Of a DNA stretch of 64,000 bases, positions 1 through 8,164 are shown one piece after another (position 1 is the first letter of the stretch; every line of letters starts with the position of its first letter). Below the pieces are notes generated by a model, which did no database searches, was not told the DNA's origin, and saw nothing but the letters and a program-made list of their open reading frames with translations. Source of the DNA: Rubritalea tangerina (GTDB lineage: Bacteria; Verrucomicrobiota; Verrucomicrobiia; Verrucomicrobiales; Akkermansiaceae). The position numbers and the translations under genes were made by a program. The stretch lies in contig NZ_JBHUJB010000034.1 of the NCBI RefSeq assembly GCF_042683245.1, forward strand, positions 49,423-113,422. The letters are read 5' to 3'.

Positions 1-437
1 GCTCCTCCACCGATGGTGACAGCTGCACCACCCGGTGTATTAGTACTGTAGACTGAGGCGTGGCCTCCTGAGTTTTGCTCAATCTTTAATGTGCCACCGC
101 CCCCATTGAATGAAATAAAGTCAGTCCAATTACCTGCACTGGGAGCCTTCACATGCATAGATACCGTGAAGTTGGAAAAATCCACAGCAGCTGTACCGAA
201 GCCACTGTTCCAGTAGTCGGTCGCTGGAACAAAGCCAGCAGCTCCACCAAATTTCCCACTCACCGCTGTCGCCCCTGATGAGCCATTCCATGTCAGTCCT
301 GCTGAACCCGAGTTCTCACCAAGATTCCCAGCATTATCAAAGGTATAATGGGCCACCAATGCGGCCGACACATTGCCAGCACTCATGCCTAGTGCCGCAA
401 CCATGCCCGCTATCGCGTGTTTTTTTCGTATGTTCAT
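1..437 (-). CDS. N-terminal part of a secreted LamG/concanavalin-like protein (truncated by window edge)
   Basis: An open frame on the minus strand starts at an ATG at 435-437 and runs off the left edge, giving about 145 residues. It begins MNIRKKHAIAGMVAALGMSA, a clear signal peptide with an AxA-like cleavage site near residue 26. It continues with the motif VAHYTFDNAGNLGENSGSAG and then a Gly/Ser-rich region, typical of LamG-like (concanavalin A-fold) domains in secreted Verrucomicrobiota proteins that often end in PEP-CTERM or autotransporter domains. The C-terminus, and therefore the real class, is outside the window. The two following minus-strand genes are PEP-CTERM proteins, which makes the same sorting fate likely. 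Confidence 0.7.
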   Translation of the reverse strand, partial: MNIRKKHAIAGMVAALGMSAGNVSAALVAHYTFDNAGNLGENSGSAGLTWNGSSGATAVSGKFGGAAGFVPATDYWNSGFGTAAVDFSNFTVSMHVKAPSAGNWTDFISFNGGGGTLKIEQNSGGHASVYSTNTPGGAAVTIGGG

Positions 438-698
438 AATGTATTGCTTATCGTTCGGCCCCCATGCGCAGACTCACGTCTCCACACAAAAACCTAAATC
501 GACTAGCAAACGCACAAACCCACCAAGACGTTAACAAGCAATCTCAGAAAATTAACTAAAGCTCTCCAGAGAACATACCCGCATGTGGCACCGTAAACAC
601 CTCTATACTAAAACGAGAATCTACCCAATTGCCCTACAGTCTGAACTCACAATGATAGTTCACACATATCCATTGGCGAGAAGTCCTCGTAGACTTCG
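438..698. other. Intergenic stretch between two minus-strand secreted protein genes
   Basis: No convincing gene is present. It should contain the promoter of the truncated LamG-like gene, but no clear -35/-10 pair stands out. A short imperfect hairpin (GAAGTC / GACTTC, about 680-697) lies just beyond the stop of the next gene and may end its transcript, although there is no T-run. Confidence 0.4.
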
Positions 699-1328
699 CT
701 AGCGACGACGACGCAGCATCAACCCCGTTGCTCCAACAAGCATCAACACACCACTACTCGGCTCTGGTACTGCTTCCACACTCAACTGGAAATTATCAAC
801 TTCCGGGTAGGCCACTACCGCACGCACCCCGAAACCTATCGTCTTTCCAACCGCACTATCCCCAGAGAGTACCGTGTAAGTACCGCCGTACGCCTTAGGT
901 ACTGCTGAACCATCACTCGTAACTTCCGTTGCCAAAATAGATGTTATCGTACCACCATCATCATAAACTAATCCCCCTATATGGGTTCGATCACTGCGTG
1001 CTGCATGGTCCCATGAAAAAGTAAAAACATCCCCTACTTGTACCACATGATTCGTCATGTTGTAGGCAGCATTCCCCGCCTGTAAAAAAGCGATCCTACT
1101 CCCATCAGTCGCCGTAGCACCATTATCTTCCGCGCCACTATCCCCATTCGCAGTCGAAACCTCAGTCCATTCATCCCAAGCAGTCACACCAGACCAATTC
1201 TGAATCTTTCCGGAATCATCTTCAAAACTCCCATTCCGTGTCGCAGGATCAATCAACACAACACTCGCTGCCTCCATCATTCCAGACCCCGCCACCACAA
1301 AAAACACAATATTCGCTCTCAACTTCAT
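699..1328 (-). CDS. PEP-CTERM sorted secreted protein
   Basis: 209 residues. It begins MKLRANIVFFVVAGSGMMEA, a signal peptide. The body reads like a small secreted beta-sandwich (TRNGSFED, VTAWDEW, VDNFQLSVEA; a carbohydrate-binding or NPCBM/CBM-like 'GSFED...' opening is common in such proteins). The C-terminus has the sorting tripartite signal: VPEPSSG, a hydrophobic stretch (VLMLVGATGLML) and a basic tail RRRR. PEP-CTERM proteins are processed by an exosortase and exported to the surface or extracellular matrix; no exosortase gene lies in this window. The substrate or ligand cannot be told from sequence. Confidence 0.85.
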   Translation of the reverse strand: MKLRANIVFFVVAGSGMMEAASVVLIDPATRNGSFEDDSGKIQNWSGVTAWDEWTEVSTANGDSGAEDNGATATDGSRIAFLQAGNAAYNMTNHVVQVGDVFTFSWDHAARSDRTHIGGLVYDDGGTITSILATEVTSDGSAVPKAYGGTYTVLSGDSAVGKTIGFGVRAVVAYPEVDNFQLSVEAVPEPSSGVLMLVGATGLMLRRRR

Positions 1329-1548
1329 AGCTATCTCATTCAGTCTATTTATTTAACCCAGTCCTATAACATAGATCTATCACCCCTGACCAGTCCCCTT
1401 GTCAAAAAAGATAACGAACAGGACAAGATCAGAACGAATGAGTCGCATAAGCCGCAAATAACGATCCCACTTCGTTCTCACCCTGCGATGTAGCCCCACA
1501 AAAAAATCTCCTGTTGCACACCTCAAACTCCACCTATAAAACAAAGAA

Positions 1549-1576
1549 GCCACAACTCACCAAAGTGAGCTGTGGC
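1549..1576 (-). terminator. Rho-independent terminator
   Basis: Stem GCCACAACTCAC / GTGAGCTGTGGC with a 4-nt loop and one internal mismatch. Read on the minus strand it is followed by TTCTTTGTTTT. It lies about 85 nt downstream of the stop of the minus-strand PEP-CTERM gene. Confidence 0.65.
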
Positions 1577-1613
1577 TCCGAACTGTCAATGCAGTTCAAC
1601 CTCATACTAACAC

Positions 1614-1646
1614 GCCGCGCTAGCACATGCACAAAGCTAGCGCGGC
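1614..1646 (-). terminator. Perfect 11-bp hairpin downstream of PEP-CTERM gene
   Basis: GCCGCGCTAGC pairs perfectly with GCTAGCGCGGC across an 11-nt loop, starting 14 nt after the stop codon of the minus-strand gene. There is no T-run directly after it, so it may stabilise the 3' end of the mRNA rather than terminate; the T-rich hairpin further on probably does that. Confidence 0.5.
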
Positions 1647-1659
1647 ACTGATGAACAAT

Positions 1660-2358
1660 TTACTTACGGCGACGTAAGATCAAAGCCATCCCACCAAGCC
1701 CTAAAAGCGCTGTGGAAGTTGGCTCAGGAATAGCCGTCGTATCGATGATCTGAAAACCAGCGATGGTCGCGCGGTTCGCACCGTCACGAGTACCATCAAC
1801 TACGAGATCTCCAGTCAATCCTGTGATCACGAGCGAGTTCGTGTCGTCCCAAATTGGGTTCGTGCCGTATTGCTCCTTCGTGCCTGTGGAAGTCTGTGGT
1901 CCAACTCCATTCACGGTAAAGTTACCATAGGTACCACCACCAGCATCAGTGGAGAAGTAGAGCACTGCAGTGTACGTAGCATATCCGATGTTTGTCACCG
2001 TAAAGTCAGCTCCGTCACCGACATCATCCTTGTAGCCACGGGCAATACGTGCATTTCCAACACCAGCATCTGCATCAGTGTTTGCAGTGCCGTCGCCCCA
2101 AACATTAGTGGTAGCCCAGGAAACATCAGCTGTGGTTGTCGCTCCTGTGGAGTCAATCAAGTCAAGTGATGGTCCTGCCACGTTTGAAGCAACATTGTTC
2201 CAGTTAGTTTGCTCATAGCCAGTGCGGCCAGCCAAATCAGCAGCACCAAGCTGCTGGTTGGCACGTCCAGCGTCTTCCGTAAAGTTGACGCTGATCGTGG
2301 CGGCTTGCACCGACCCGAGAAGTGCTGCGCTCGCAGCAAGCATTATCGTTTTTTTCAT
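1660..2358 (-). CDS. PEP-CTERM sorted secreted protein
   Basis: 232 residues from the ATG at 2356-2358; the frame stays open 15 codons further upstream, but MKKTIMLAASAALLGSVQAA is the obvious signal peptide start. The mature part has SVNFTEDAGRANQQL near its start and many Thr/Gly/Asp residues, compatible with a beta-sandwich domain. The C-terminus carries IPEPTSTALLGLGGMALI followed by LRRRK, the PEP motif, hydrophobic helix and basic end of exosortase substrates. It lies 81 nt downstream of the fecR-like gene on the same strand, so the sigma/FecR pair could be cotranscribed with it or control it; that is inference. No ligand can be assigned. Confidence 0.85.
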   Translation of the reverse strand: MKKTIMLAASAALLGSVQAATISVNFTEDAGRANQQLGAADLAGRTGYEQTNWNNVASNVAGPSLDLIDSTGATTTADVSWATTNVWGDGTANTDADAGVGNARIARGYKDDVGDGADFTVTNIGYATYTAVLYFSTDAGGGTYGNFTVNGVGPQTSTGTKEQYGTNPIWDDTNSLVITGLTGDLVVDGTRDGANRATIAGFQIIDTTAIPEPTSTALLGLGGMALILRRRK

Positions 2359-2439
2359 ATGGTTGTGTGTTTGTTTTGTATGTCTGTACAGATGGAAGGA
2401 CACAGCCCTCCAAAGCTATCGAAGTATCCTCAGCCCCCA

Positions 2440-3978
2440 CTATTGTCTGGCTTCGTTCCTTAAGTAGAGGGACTGTACCTCCCTCTCGCTGAGGACTTTC
2501 GGAAACACATAAAGCTCATCAAGCTCCCGGTGCACCGCTATATCAAATTGCTCCCAGTCCTCATGGATCGGCCCAAAGAACCACAGGTCCTCACGCTTCT
2601 CGGCCTCCCCACCCGTATGTATCGGAGAAAAATATTCTGGCCGCTCGCCACCACCAAACCAATGCAGCTCATCGCGCTTGCCATCTACATAAAGCTTTAG
2701 GTCGGGTAAACCATCGTCGTTTACCTCACCAGAGTAGGTGTAGGTCACATGGTGCCATTGCCCGTCAGCTAGCGCCTGCGTCCCCTCCGCCCATACTTGG
2801 CCAAAAGACAGACCACTTACTGTGCCCTTATCCGGACACGCTAAATAACTATAAAACCCACTATTCGTACCCGTTAGTTTCCGAGTCCCCCAGCCAGCAA
2901 TAGAATGATAATGATGCTCACCCTCTTGCAACCTGATCCAATAACTCATCGTGCGTGGATTATCTCCTAAGATCCCCGGCCAGTTGGTTTGAATGTATCC
3001 ATTGCCAATCCCTTTCACCGCACCACCAAAATGCCCGCGCGTGATCTCAAAACTCTCACCCGAATGCCTCACCTCAGCGTGTGCCACCAAGGGGTCACGC
3101 GTGGGTAAAGTCGCCACTCCCTCCAGCACCTTGCCATTCTCAAAGGCAAAGTGAACCGAAGGAATGGTCTTAGGCAATTCTGTTAAATACTGGCTATCGC
3201 GTACTCTAATTTCCTCCAACTCTCCTAACAAGGTCAGGCGTCGCGCCTCACCCGCTTCTAGAGTCTGACTCACCCGGCGGTTGCGCAATACGCGAGCCCT
3301 CACTTTGCCGGTAAATACATGCACTTCATCAAACTCCTCAGGATCTACAGTCATCCCAAACTCAGTACCTAAATCCACCACTTCGAGTTCCCCAGTGGTC
3401 ACCGTAAAACCAATCGCTTTCCTTGGCACCTCAAACCACGCATTCCCCGAAACCATGGCAACTCTATCTTTCTCTACATAACGTAAGTCAGCTGGGGCAC
3501 TGATGACCGATTGCACACCATTAGAAAATTGGACTTCAACCACCCCCTCTTCTAAAACCAACCTCGAGCCTATTTCTAATGCCACTCCCTCTTCAGCGTC
3601 GGTTGAAGCATGGCTGACTGACCACTTCGCTCCAGGACTGAAGGCGAGTGCGCCACTCGGGCTCGAAAACTCTAAAGTCACTACTCTCAACACTAACAAA
3701 GAAACTAAAATCAATGCCGCTGCAGCCAAAGCCGCCACCCGCAATGCCCTCTTGCGCTGCGCAAAAAGTAATTTCTCAATCGGCACCACCCCCTGAGGAG
3801 TGGAACTCACAATCTCGCTGCGGTGTACCAAGCCGCTCTCTAAGCTCACCCAAGCCTGATAACGACGCATCGCCTCAGGATCATTGAGGATTTGAGCCTC
3901 AAACATAGCCACCTGCTGTTGGCTAGCCTGCCCCTCCATCACCAACTGAACAAGCTCATCAAATGCTTCCTTCTTCAC
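2440..3978 (-). CDS. FecR-like anti-sigma factor with C-terminal LamG domain
   Basis: 512 residues with a GTG start that overlaps the stop of the upstream sigma factor by 4 nt, so the pair is translationally coupled. Order: an N-terminal cytoplasmic part (1-75, with ILNDPEAMRRYQAW typical of this group), one transmembrane helix at about 79-100, a FecR domain at about 110-240 (ALEIGSRLVLEEGVVEVQF, VVDLGTEFGMTV) and a LamG/concanavalin domain at about 295-500 (NPRTMSYWIRL, WHHVTYTYSGE, KLYVDGKRDELHW). FecR domains sense or relay signals across the membrane and hold ECF sigma factors; LamG domains bind glycans or proteins. The fusion is common in Planctomycetes and Verrucomicrobiota and suggests a surface glycan signal, but the ligand is unknown. 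Confidence 0.85.
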   Translation of the reverse strand: MKKEAFDELVQLVMEGQASQQQVAMFEAQILNDPEAMRRYQAWVSLESGLVHRSEIVSSTPQGVVPIEKLLFAQRKRALRVAALAAAALILVSLLVLRVVTLEFSSPSGALAFSPGAKWSVSHASTDAEEGVALEIGSRLVLEEGVVEVQFSNGVQSVISAPADLRYVEKDRVAMVSGNAWFEVPRKAIGFTVTTGELEVVDLGTEFGMTVDPEEFDEVHVFTGKVRARVLRNRRVSQTLEAGEARRLTLLGELEEIRVRDSQYLTELPKTIPSVHFAFENGKVLEGVATLPTRDPLVAHAEVRHSGESFEITRGHFGGAVKGIGNGYIQTNWPGILGDNPRTMSYWIRLQEGEHHYHSIAGWGTRKLTGTNSGFYSYLACPDKGTVSGLSFGQVWAEGTQALADGQWHHVTYTYSGEVNDDGLPDLKLYVDGKRDELHWFGGGERPEYFSPIHTGGEAEKREDLWFFGPIHEDWEQFDIAVHRELDELYVFPKVLSEREVQSLYLRNEARQ

Positions 3979-4511
3979 GTCAACCCTCCTTGTTCTTTAA
4001 GTCTCATGTCCACACACTTGCGCAATTTGTTGCGTATCCGAAATAATGTCACACGCAGTGAACCACCACTCGTTCCTAAATGCTTTGCTAATGACTCCAG
4101 CGACTCCCCCCTAGTATAGCGCGCATTAACCACCGCCTGTTCAGTTCCCCGCAGGTTATGCATGCATTGCTCCAGAGCCAGTAACTTCATATCCTCTACC
4201 GTATGGCTCTCCTCAATCCTTGCTGTCGCAATCGCCTCCAATGCCACCTGACTCAAACTCACCCCCCGGGTCTTCTTCTGTTGGTCCCAGTATTGCATCA
4301 CCTTGATCTTCGCCACACTGAATGCCCACGCCTGAAAATTACTCCCCGCTTGGTAACTCCCCATCTTTTCCCACAAAACCACATTCGTCTCCTGAAGCAC
4401 ATCACCCACATCATCACACCCCGGTAGGAGTGCGATGATGAAACCTCGCAAAGCCGGCTGATGCTGAGTCAGCAGCTTTACAAAGTCAGTGTATGCCTGG
4501 GTTTTCTGCAT
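3975..4511 (-). CDS. ECF-type RNA polymerase sigma factor (Rhodopirellula/Verrucomicrobium type)
   Basis: 178 residues. Region 2 is visible as DVLQETNVVLWEKMGSY and NFQAWAFSVAKIKVMQYW (about 36-80), with the WAFSVAK segment that binds the -10 element. Region 4 at about 115-170 has QAVVNARYTRGESLESLA and a helix-turn-helix (LGTSGGSLRVTLFRIRNKLR). The sequence style fits the sigma-70 subfamily known from Rhodopirellula and Verrucomicrobium. It is the first gene of a coupled pair with the FecR/LamG protein, the normal arrangement for signal-responsive ECF sigma factors. Target genes are unknown; the neighbouring PEP-CTERM genes are candidates. Confidence 0.88.
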   Translation of the reverse strand: MQKTQAYTDFVKLLTQHQPALRGFIIALLPGCDDVGDVLQETNVVLWEKMGSYQAGSNFQAWAFSVAKIKVMQYWDQQKKTRGVSLSQVALEAIATARIEESHTVEDMKLLALEQCMHNLRGTEQAVVNARYTRGESLESLAKHLGTSGGSLRVTLFRIRNKLRKCVDMRLKEQGGLT

Positions 4512-4690
4512 AGTGCACTAGTTAATCATGAGATCGTATTTTTCGTTAACATAGAAAATGAAACTTTTTTTCATCCACCATTCTTTCCTCCCTCACCCCT
4601 CCCATATTTAGCCCACCTCCAAGCCGCTTTTTCTTTACCTCAACCAGAGATCCCCCCAATATCTCTGACATTAGCAAAAACTCTGTTAGC

Positions 4691-7600
4691 ATGTCCGACT
4701 CTCCTTCTCCCAAGCCCCCCAAGAAGCGCAAATGGAGAAGACGCCTCCTCTGGTCGGCTGCTATCCTGACCGCCCTCTACTGGGCAATCAATGGCCCCAT
4801 CTCCCGCTGGGCCCTACACTACGCCATCGATACCGTCCTCGAAGATCAGGGAATGACCGGCAACACCCAGGTAAAAGGCACCCTCACCAAAGGCTTCCAC
4901 CTCAAGCAATTTGACTACCGAGGTGCCGGCGGGTTCCAACAAATCAGCTTCTCGTCAGCACGTGCCGACTATCGCTTGCTACGCGAGCTCATCCACGGGA
5001 AAGTCCGAGGTGTCTACCTCGATGACGCCACCATCACCATCGACCTGGATAAATTTGTCCCCTCCGAGTCAAATGAAACCACCACCATCAAACAACTGAA
5101 AGAAACGGTCGAGCTCGCCAGAACCTGGGTGAGACAACCAGAAATCTCAATCCAGAATACCGACCTCACTATCCTCCAAAGTGACACCCTCATCGCAGAG
5201 TTCAAACTCAACAAACTCACACACGCACCACAATCCGACCACTACCAACTCACCGGCTTTAAAGCCAAAGACAGAGAGTTCATTGAAACCCCATCCCAAG
5301 ATGTCACCATCGACTGGCTGACCAATGCCCTCAAACTCAGCAAAATCGAAATCCTGCCTGAAATTGCTATTCTCGAAGCACAAGCCGATTGGGCGCAAGA
5401 CCTACGCTGCCACACCCGCCTCCAATGCCTCAGCGCCTTACTCGAGGTAAAACTCGACGACTCGCTGACGACACACCTCACCAGTGGAACCCTCACCTCG
5501 GACCGCATCTCCGAACGGTTTGATATCGAACTCCCGCTCGACTTCGAACTCAACGCCCTCGAGGCCAAAGTCACCAATTGGCTTGCTCCACTCGAAACCT
5601 GGCACATCACCGGCACACTTGACCTCCCCTCAATCAGCCATGACACCTTCTCTCTCAACGACACAGAGCTCAAACTCTCACAACAAGATGGGAGCTTTCA
5701 GATCGCCCTCAACACCACCAGTTTCGATGCCCCTCTCAACCTAGAGGCTGATGGAACTTGGGACGCACCAGAATCCGACACTTGGTGGGAAGATGCCAGT
5801 GTCCGCTACAAATTTTCCTGCCCAAAAGCTGCCCAGCTGCCCAAGGCTCTTGCCAACCTGCCAGCGACTCTCGACCTCAGTCAAACCGCAATCCAGGCCC
5901 ACGGCAAACTCAGCCTAAAAGCACTCAAGCTCCATTCTTTAGACGCGGAACTCAGCGCCTCCGGCATGCTGGCCAATAAGCTCCCCCTCCCCCACATCCT
6001 CGCCAAAGCCAACTACCAACACCTCAAAACAGGTAACGTCGAACTCTCCCTCAAAAATCAAAATGCCGCAATCGCCGAGCTCGCAGCAAACTACACCTTC
6101 GAGGGAGACCTCTACGAAGCTAGCCTCAACATCAACGAACCCTCACCAGATTGGATCAACGCCCTTCTCGCAAGCTTCGAAGCTCCCGTTTCACTCAACG
6201 CCCCACTCCAGCTCAGCTGGCAAGGCACCGGACACTCCGACCTCCAAGCCCCACAGTCCGGTACCCTCACCCTCAAACAATGTAAACTCGGTATCGCCGA
6301 CGACGAAGAACTCCAAATTGACCTCGCCAGCGAATACCAATGGCCGAATTCCATCACCATCAATTCTTTCGAACTGAGAGAAGAAGACTTCCTCGCCCAA
6401 GCACAGATCCTCTGGGATGGTAACTTCCTCCACCTCAAACAAGGCAACATCCTCAAACAACAAGAACCACTCGCTAAGGTCGCCGCCAAAATCCCCCTTA
6501 CGACTGACATCCAGTCACTCGAAAACTTCCTCGCACAAGAATCCCCATGGACCATCGACCTCGATGTCCAACCACTCGATATCCCCAAAATTAATCAGTG
6601 GCTCAAGCTCCACGAGATTAAGCAAGTCGCCGACCTCGAAGGCTCCGTCGCCATGGAACTCGACCTCATCGGCTCCCCACACAAACCAGAACTCAAAGGC
6701 GCTATCCAACTCCAGGGCCTGCGCGGCATCGCTAATCAAGACCTCGCCCCCATCCACATGCTCGCCAAGTTCCACAGCGAAAATAAAAGGCTCATCTTCG
6801 ACGGCGAATTGCTAGAAGGCTCGACCCAGCGCATGACCCTAGATGCCCACATCCCCTTCACCCCACTCGCCTGGGTGCGCGATGCAGAAGACGTCCAAAA
6901 AATCCTCGACACCTCCGAAGTCGAAGGAAACCTCATCATCAACACACTCCCACTCAAACGCATCGCTCGTATCGTCCCACAGCTCAAAGAAATCACTGGT
7001 AACCTGAACGGCGAAGCCAAAATATCCGGTAAGCTATCAGACCCTCAAGTCGAGCTGAAAACCAAAATTGATATCCCTCTACTCGTCATCGCTGATGATA
7101 CCGTCGATGACATCACCGACATCAAGATTGAATGCAATGCCGACACCTCAAGAAAAGTAGTCGCCACTCTCAGAGCCACCGTCAATGGAGGTAAGTTTGA
7201 AGCCAACGCCAACGCTGACCTCAAAGACATAAAAAACCCAATCTTTGAAGTCACAGCGAAAACAAATCACGCCATGGTGTTCAGAAATGATGCCATCTCC
7301 GTCCGCGCCAATGCCGACATCAAACTCGCTGGCACTCTTGAAGATGCCACCCTCAGCGGCGAAATCGGCGTTGTCGAATCCCTATTCTACAAAGACATCG
7401 ACATCCTTCCCATCGGAGTTCCCAGCTCCGCCGTCGCCAAAGTCGAACTCCCTGGCCTCGACCGAAATAAAATCGTCATTCCCATCCCCGAACCCTTCGA
7501 TAAATGGAAAGTCGACCTCAAGGTCGGTATGCAAGACCCCCTCCTCATTCGCGGCAATATCGCCCGCGGTCAGGTCGAAGGCTCCATCCGTGCCACTGGC

Positions 7601-8164
7601 ACCCTCGGTGACCCCAAATTAAGCGGCAAAATCTTCGCCAATAAAGTCGTCGCCCGCCTCCCATTTTCAGAACTGCGCCTCACTAAAGGCGTCCTCAACT
7701 TCTCCCCAGAAAATGGCTTCATCCCCACGCTCGATATCCAAGGCAAGTCGATGGTTAACAACTACGACACCAGCATCTTTGTCTACGGCCCCGCCACCGC
7801 CCCGAGGACTACCTTCACTTCCTACCCCCCACTCGCAAAAAATGACATCATGACACTCCTGGCAACCGGTGTCACTGCCACTGGACTCAGCAACAATAAA
7901 GAAGCTGCCACCTTGCGCGCACTCCAGCTCTTCCTCGCCAAACTTAAACAAGAATCCGGTAACAGCCGCTCCACTCGTGCTCTCGAAACCGTCCTCTCAG
8001 CCGTCGAAGACTTCGAATTCAATATCAATGAAACCGATGGCTTCACCGGTCGTAAGTTCTCCTCCGCTAAAATCAAATTAAACCAACGACTCTACCTCAC
8101 GGCTCAGGTCGATGAAGAGAAAAATACCAGAGGCCTCGTCGTCTTTGTGCTGAAGTTCCGTTAG
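4691..8164 (+). CDS. tamB: TamB-like translocation and assembly protein
   Basis: 1157 residues. A basic N-terminus (PKKRKWRRRLL) precedes one membrane anchor at about 16-36. A very long repetitive beta-rich stretch with many LSAKLxLxGxL-type segments follows, and the C-terminal 300 residues resemble the TamB (DUF490) domain: EGSIRATGTLGDPKLSGKIF, LRLTKGVLNFSPENG and ITLLATG-like TSYPPLAKNDIMTLLATGVT. TamB-family proteins are bridge-like periplasmic proteins linking inner and outer membrane and are implicated in outer-membrane protein insertion or phospholipid transport. The next gene begins immediately after this stop codon and encodes the Omp85 partner, a typical tamBA pair. Many antisense and shifted frames are open here because of low-complexity codon use. 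Confidence 0.88.
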   Translation: MSDSPSPKPPKKRKWRRRLLWSAAILTALYWAINGPISRWALHYAIDTVLEDQGMTGNTQVKGTLTKGFHLKQFDYRGAGGFQQISFSSARADYRLLRELIHGKVRGVYLDDATITIDLDKFVPSESNETTTIKQLKETVELARTWVRQPEISIQNTDLTILQSDTLIAEFKLNKLTHAPQSDHYQLTGFKAKDREFIETPSQDVTIDWLTNALKLSKIEILPEIAILEAQADWAQDLRCHTRLQCLSALLEVKLDDSLTTHLTSGTLTSDRISERFDIELPLDFELNALEAKVTNWLAPLETWHITGTLDLPSISHDTFSLNDTELKLSQQDGSFQIALNTTSFDAPLNLEADGTWDAPESDTWWEDASVRYKFSCPKAAQLPKALANLPATLDLSQTAIQAHGKLSLKALKLHSLDAELSASGMLANKLPLPHILAKANYQHLKTGNVELSLKNQNAAIAELAANYTFEGDLYEASLNINEPSPDWINALLASFEAPVSLNAPLQLSWQGTGHSDLQAPQSGTLTLKQCKLGIADDEELQIDLASEYQWPNSITINSFELREEDFLAQAQILWDGNFLHLKQGNILKQQEPLAKVAAKIPLTTDIQSLENFLAQESPWTIDLDVQPLDIPKINQWLKLHEIKQVADLEGSVAMELDLIGSPHKPELKGAIQLQGLRGIANQDLAPIHMLAKFHSENKRLIFDGELLEGSTQRMTLDAHIPFTPLAWVRDAEDVQKILDTSEVEGNLIINTLPLKRIARIVPQLKEITGNLNGEAKISGKLSDPQVELKTKIDIPLLVIADDTVDDITDIKIECNADTSRKVVATLRATVNGGKFEANANADLKDIKNPIFEVTAKTNHAMVFRNDAISVRANADIKLAGTLEDATLSGEIGVVESLFYKDIDILPIGVPSSAVAKVELPGLDRNKIVIPIPEPFDKWKVDLKVGMQDPLLIRGNIARGQVEGSIRATGTLGDPKLSGKIFANKVVARLPFSELRLTKGVLNFSPENGFIPTLDIQGKSMVNNYDTSIFVYGPATAPRTTFTSYPPLAKNDIMTLLATGVTATGLSNNKEAATLRALQLFLAKLKQESGNSRSTRALETVLSAVEDFEFNINETDGFTGRKFSSAKIKLNQRLYLTAQVDEEKNTRGLVVFVLKFR

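Larger units (their letters stand above)
1329..1659. other. Intergenic region with two strong hairpins
   Basis: No gene is seen. The right part holds two hairpins downstream of the next PEP-CTERM gene, listed separately. The left part should hold the promoter of the 699-1328 gene; no clear promoter motif is recognisable. Confidence 0.5.

Noticed and set aside
6112..6588. Minus-strand frame of 158 codons inside the TamB-like gene
   Set aside because: Antisense shadow of a repetitive, stop-poor gene; no domain or start context.
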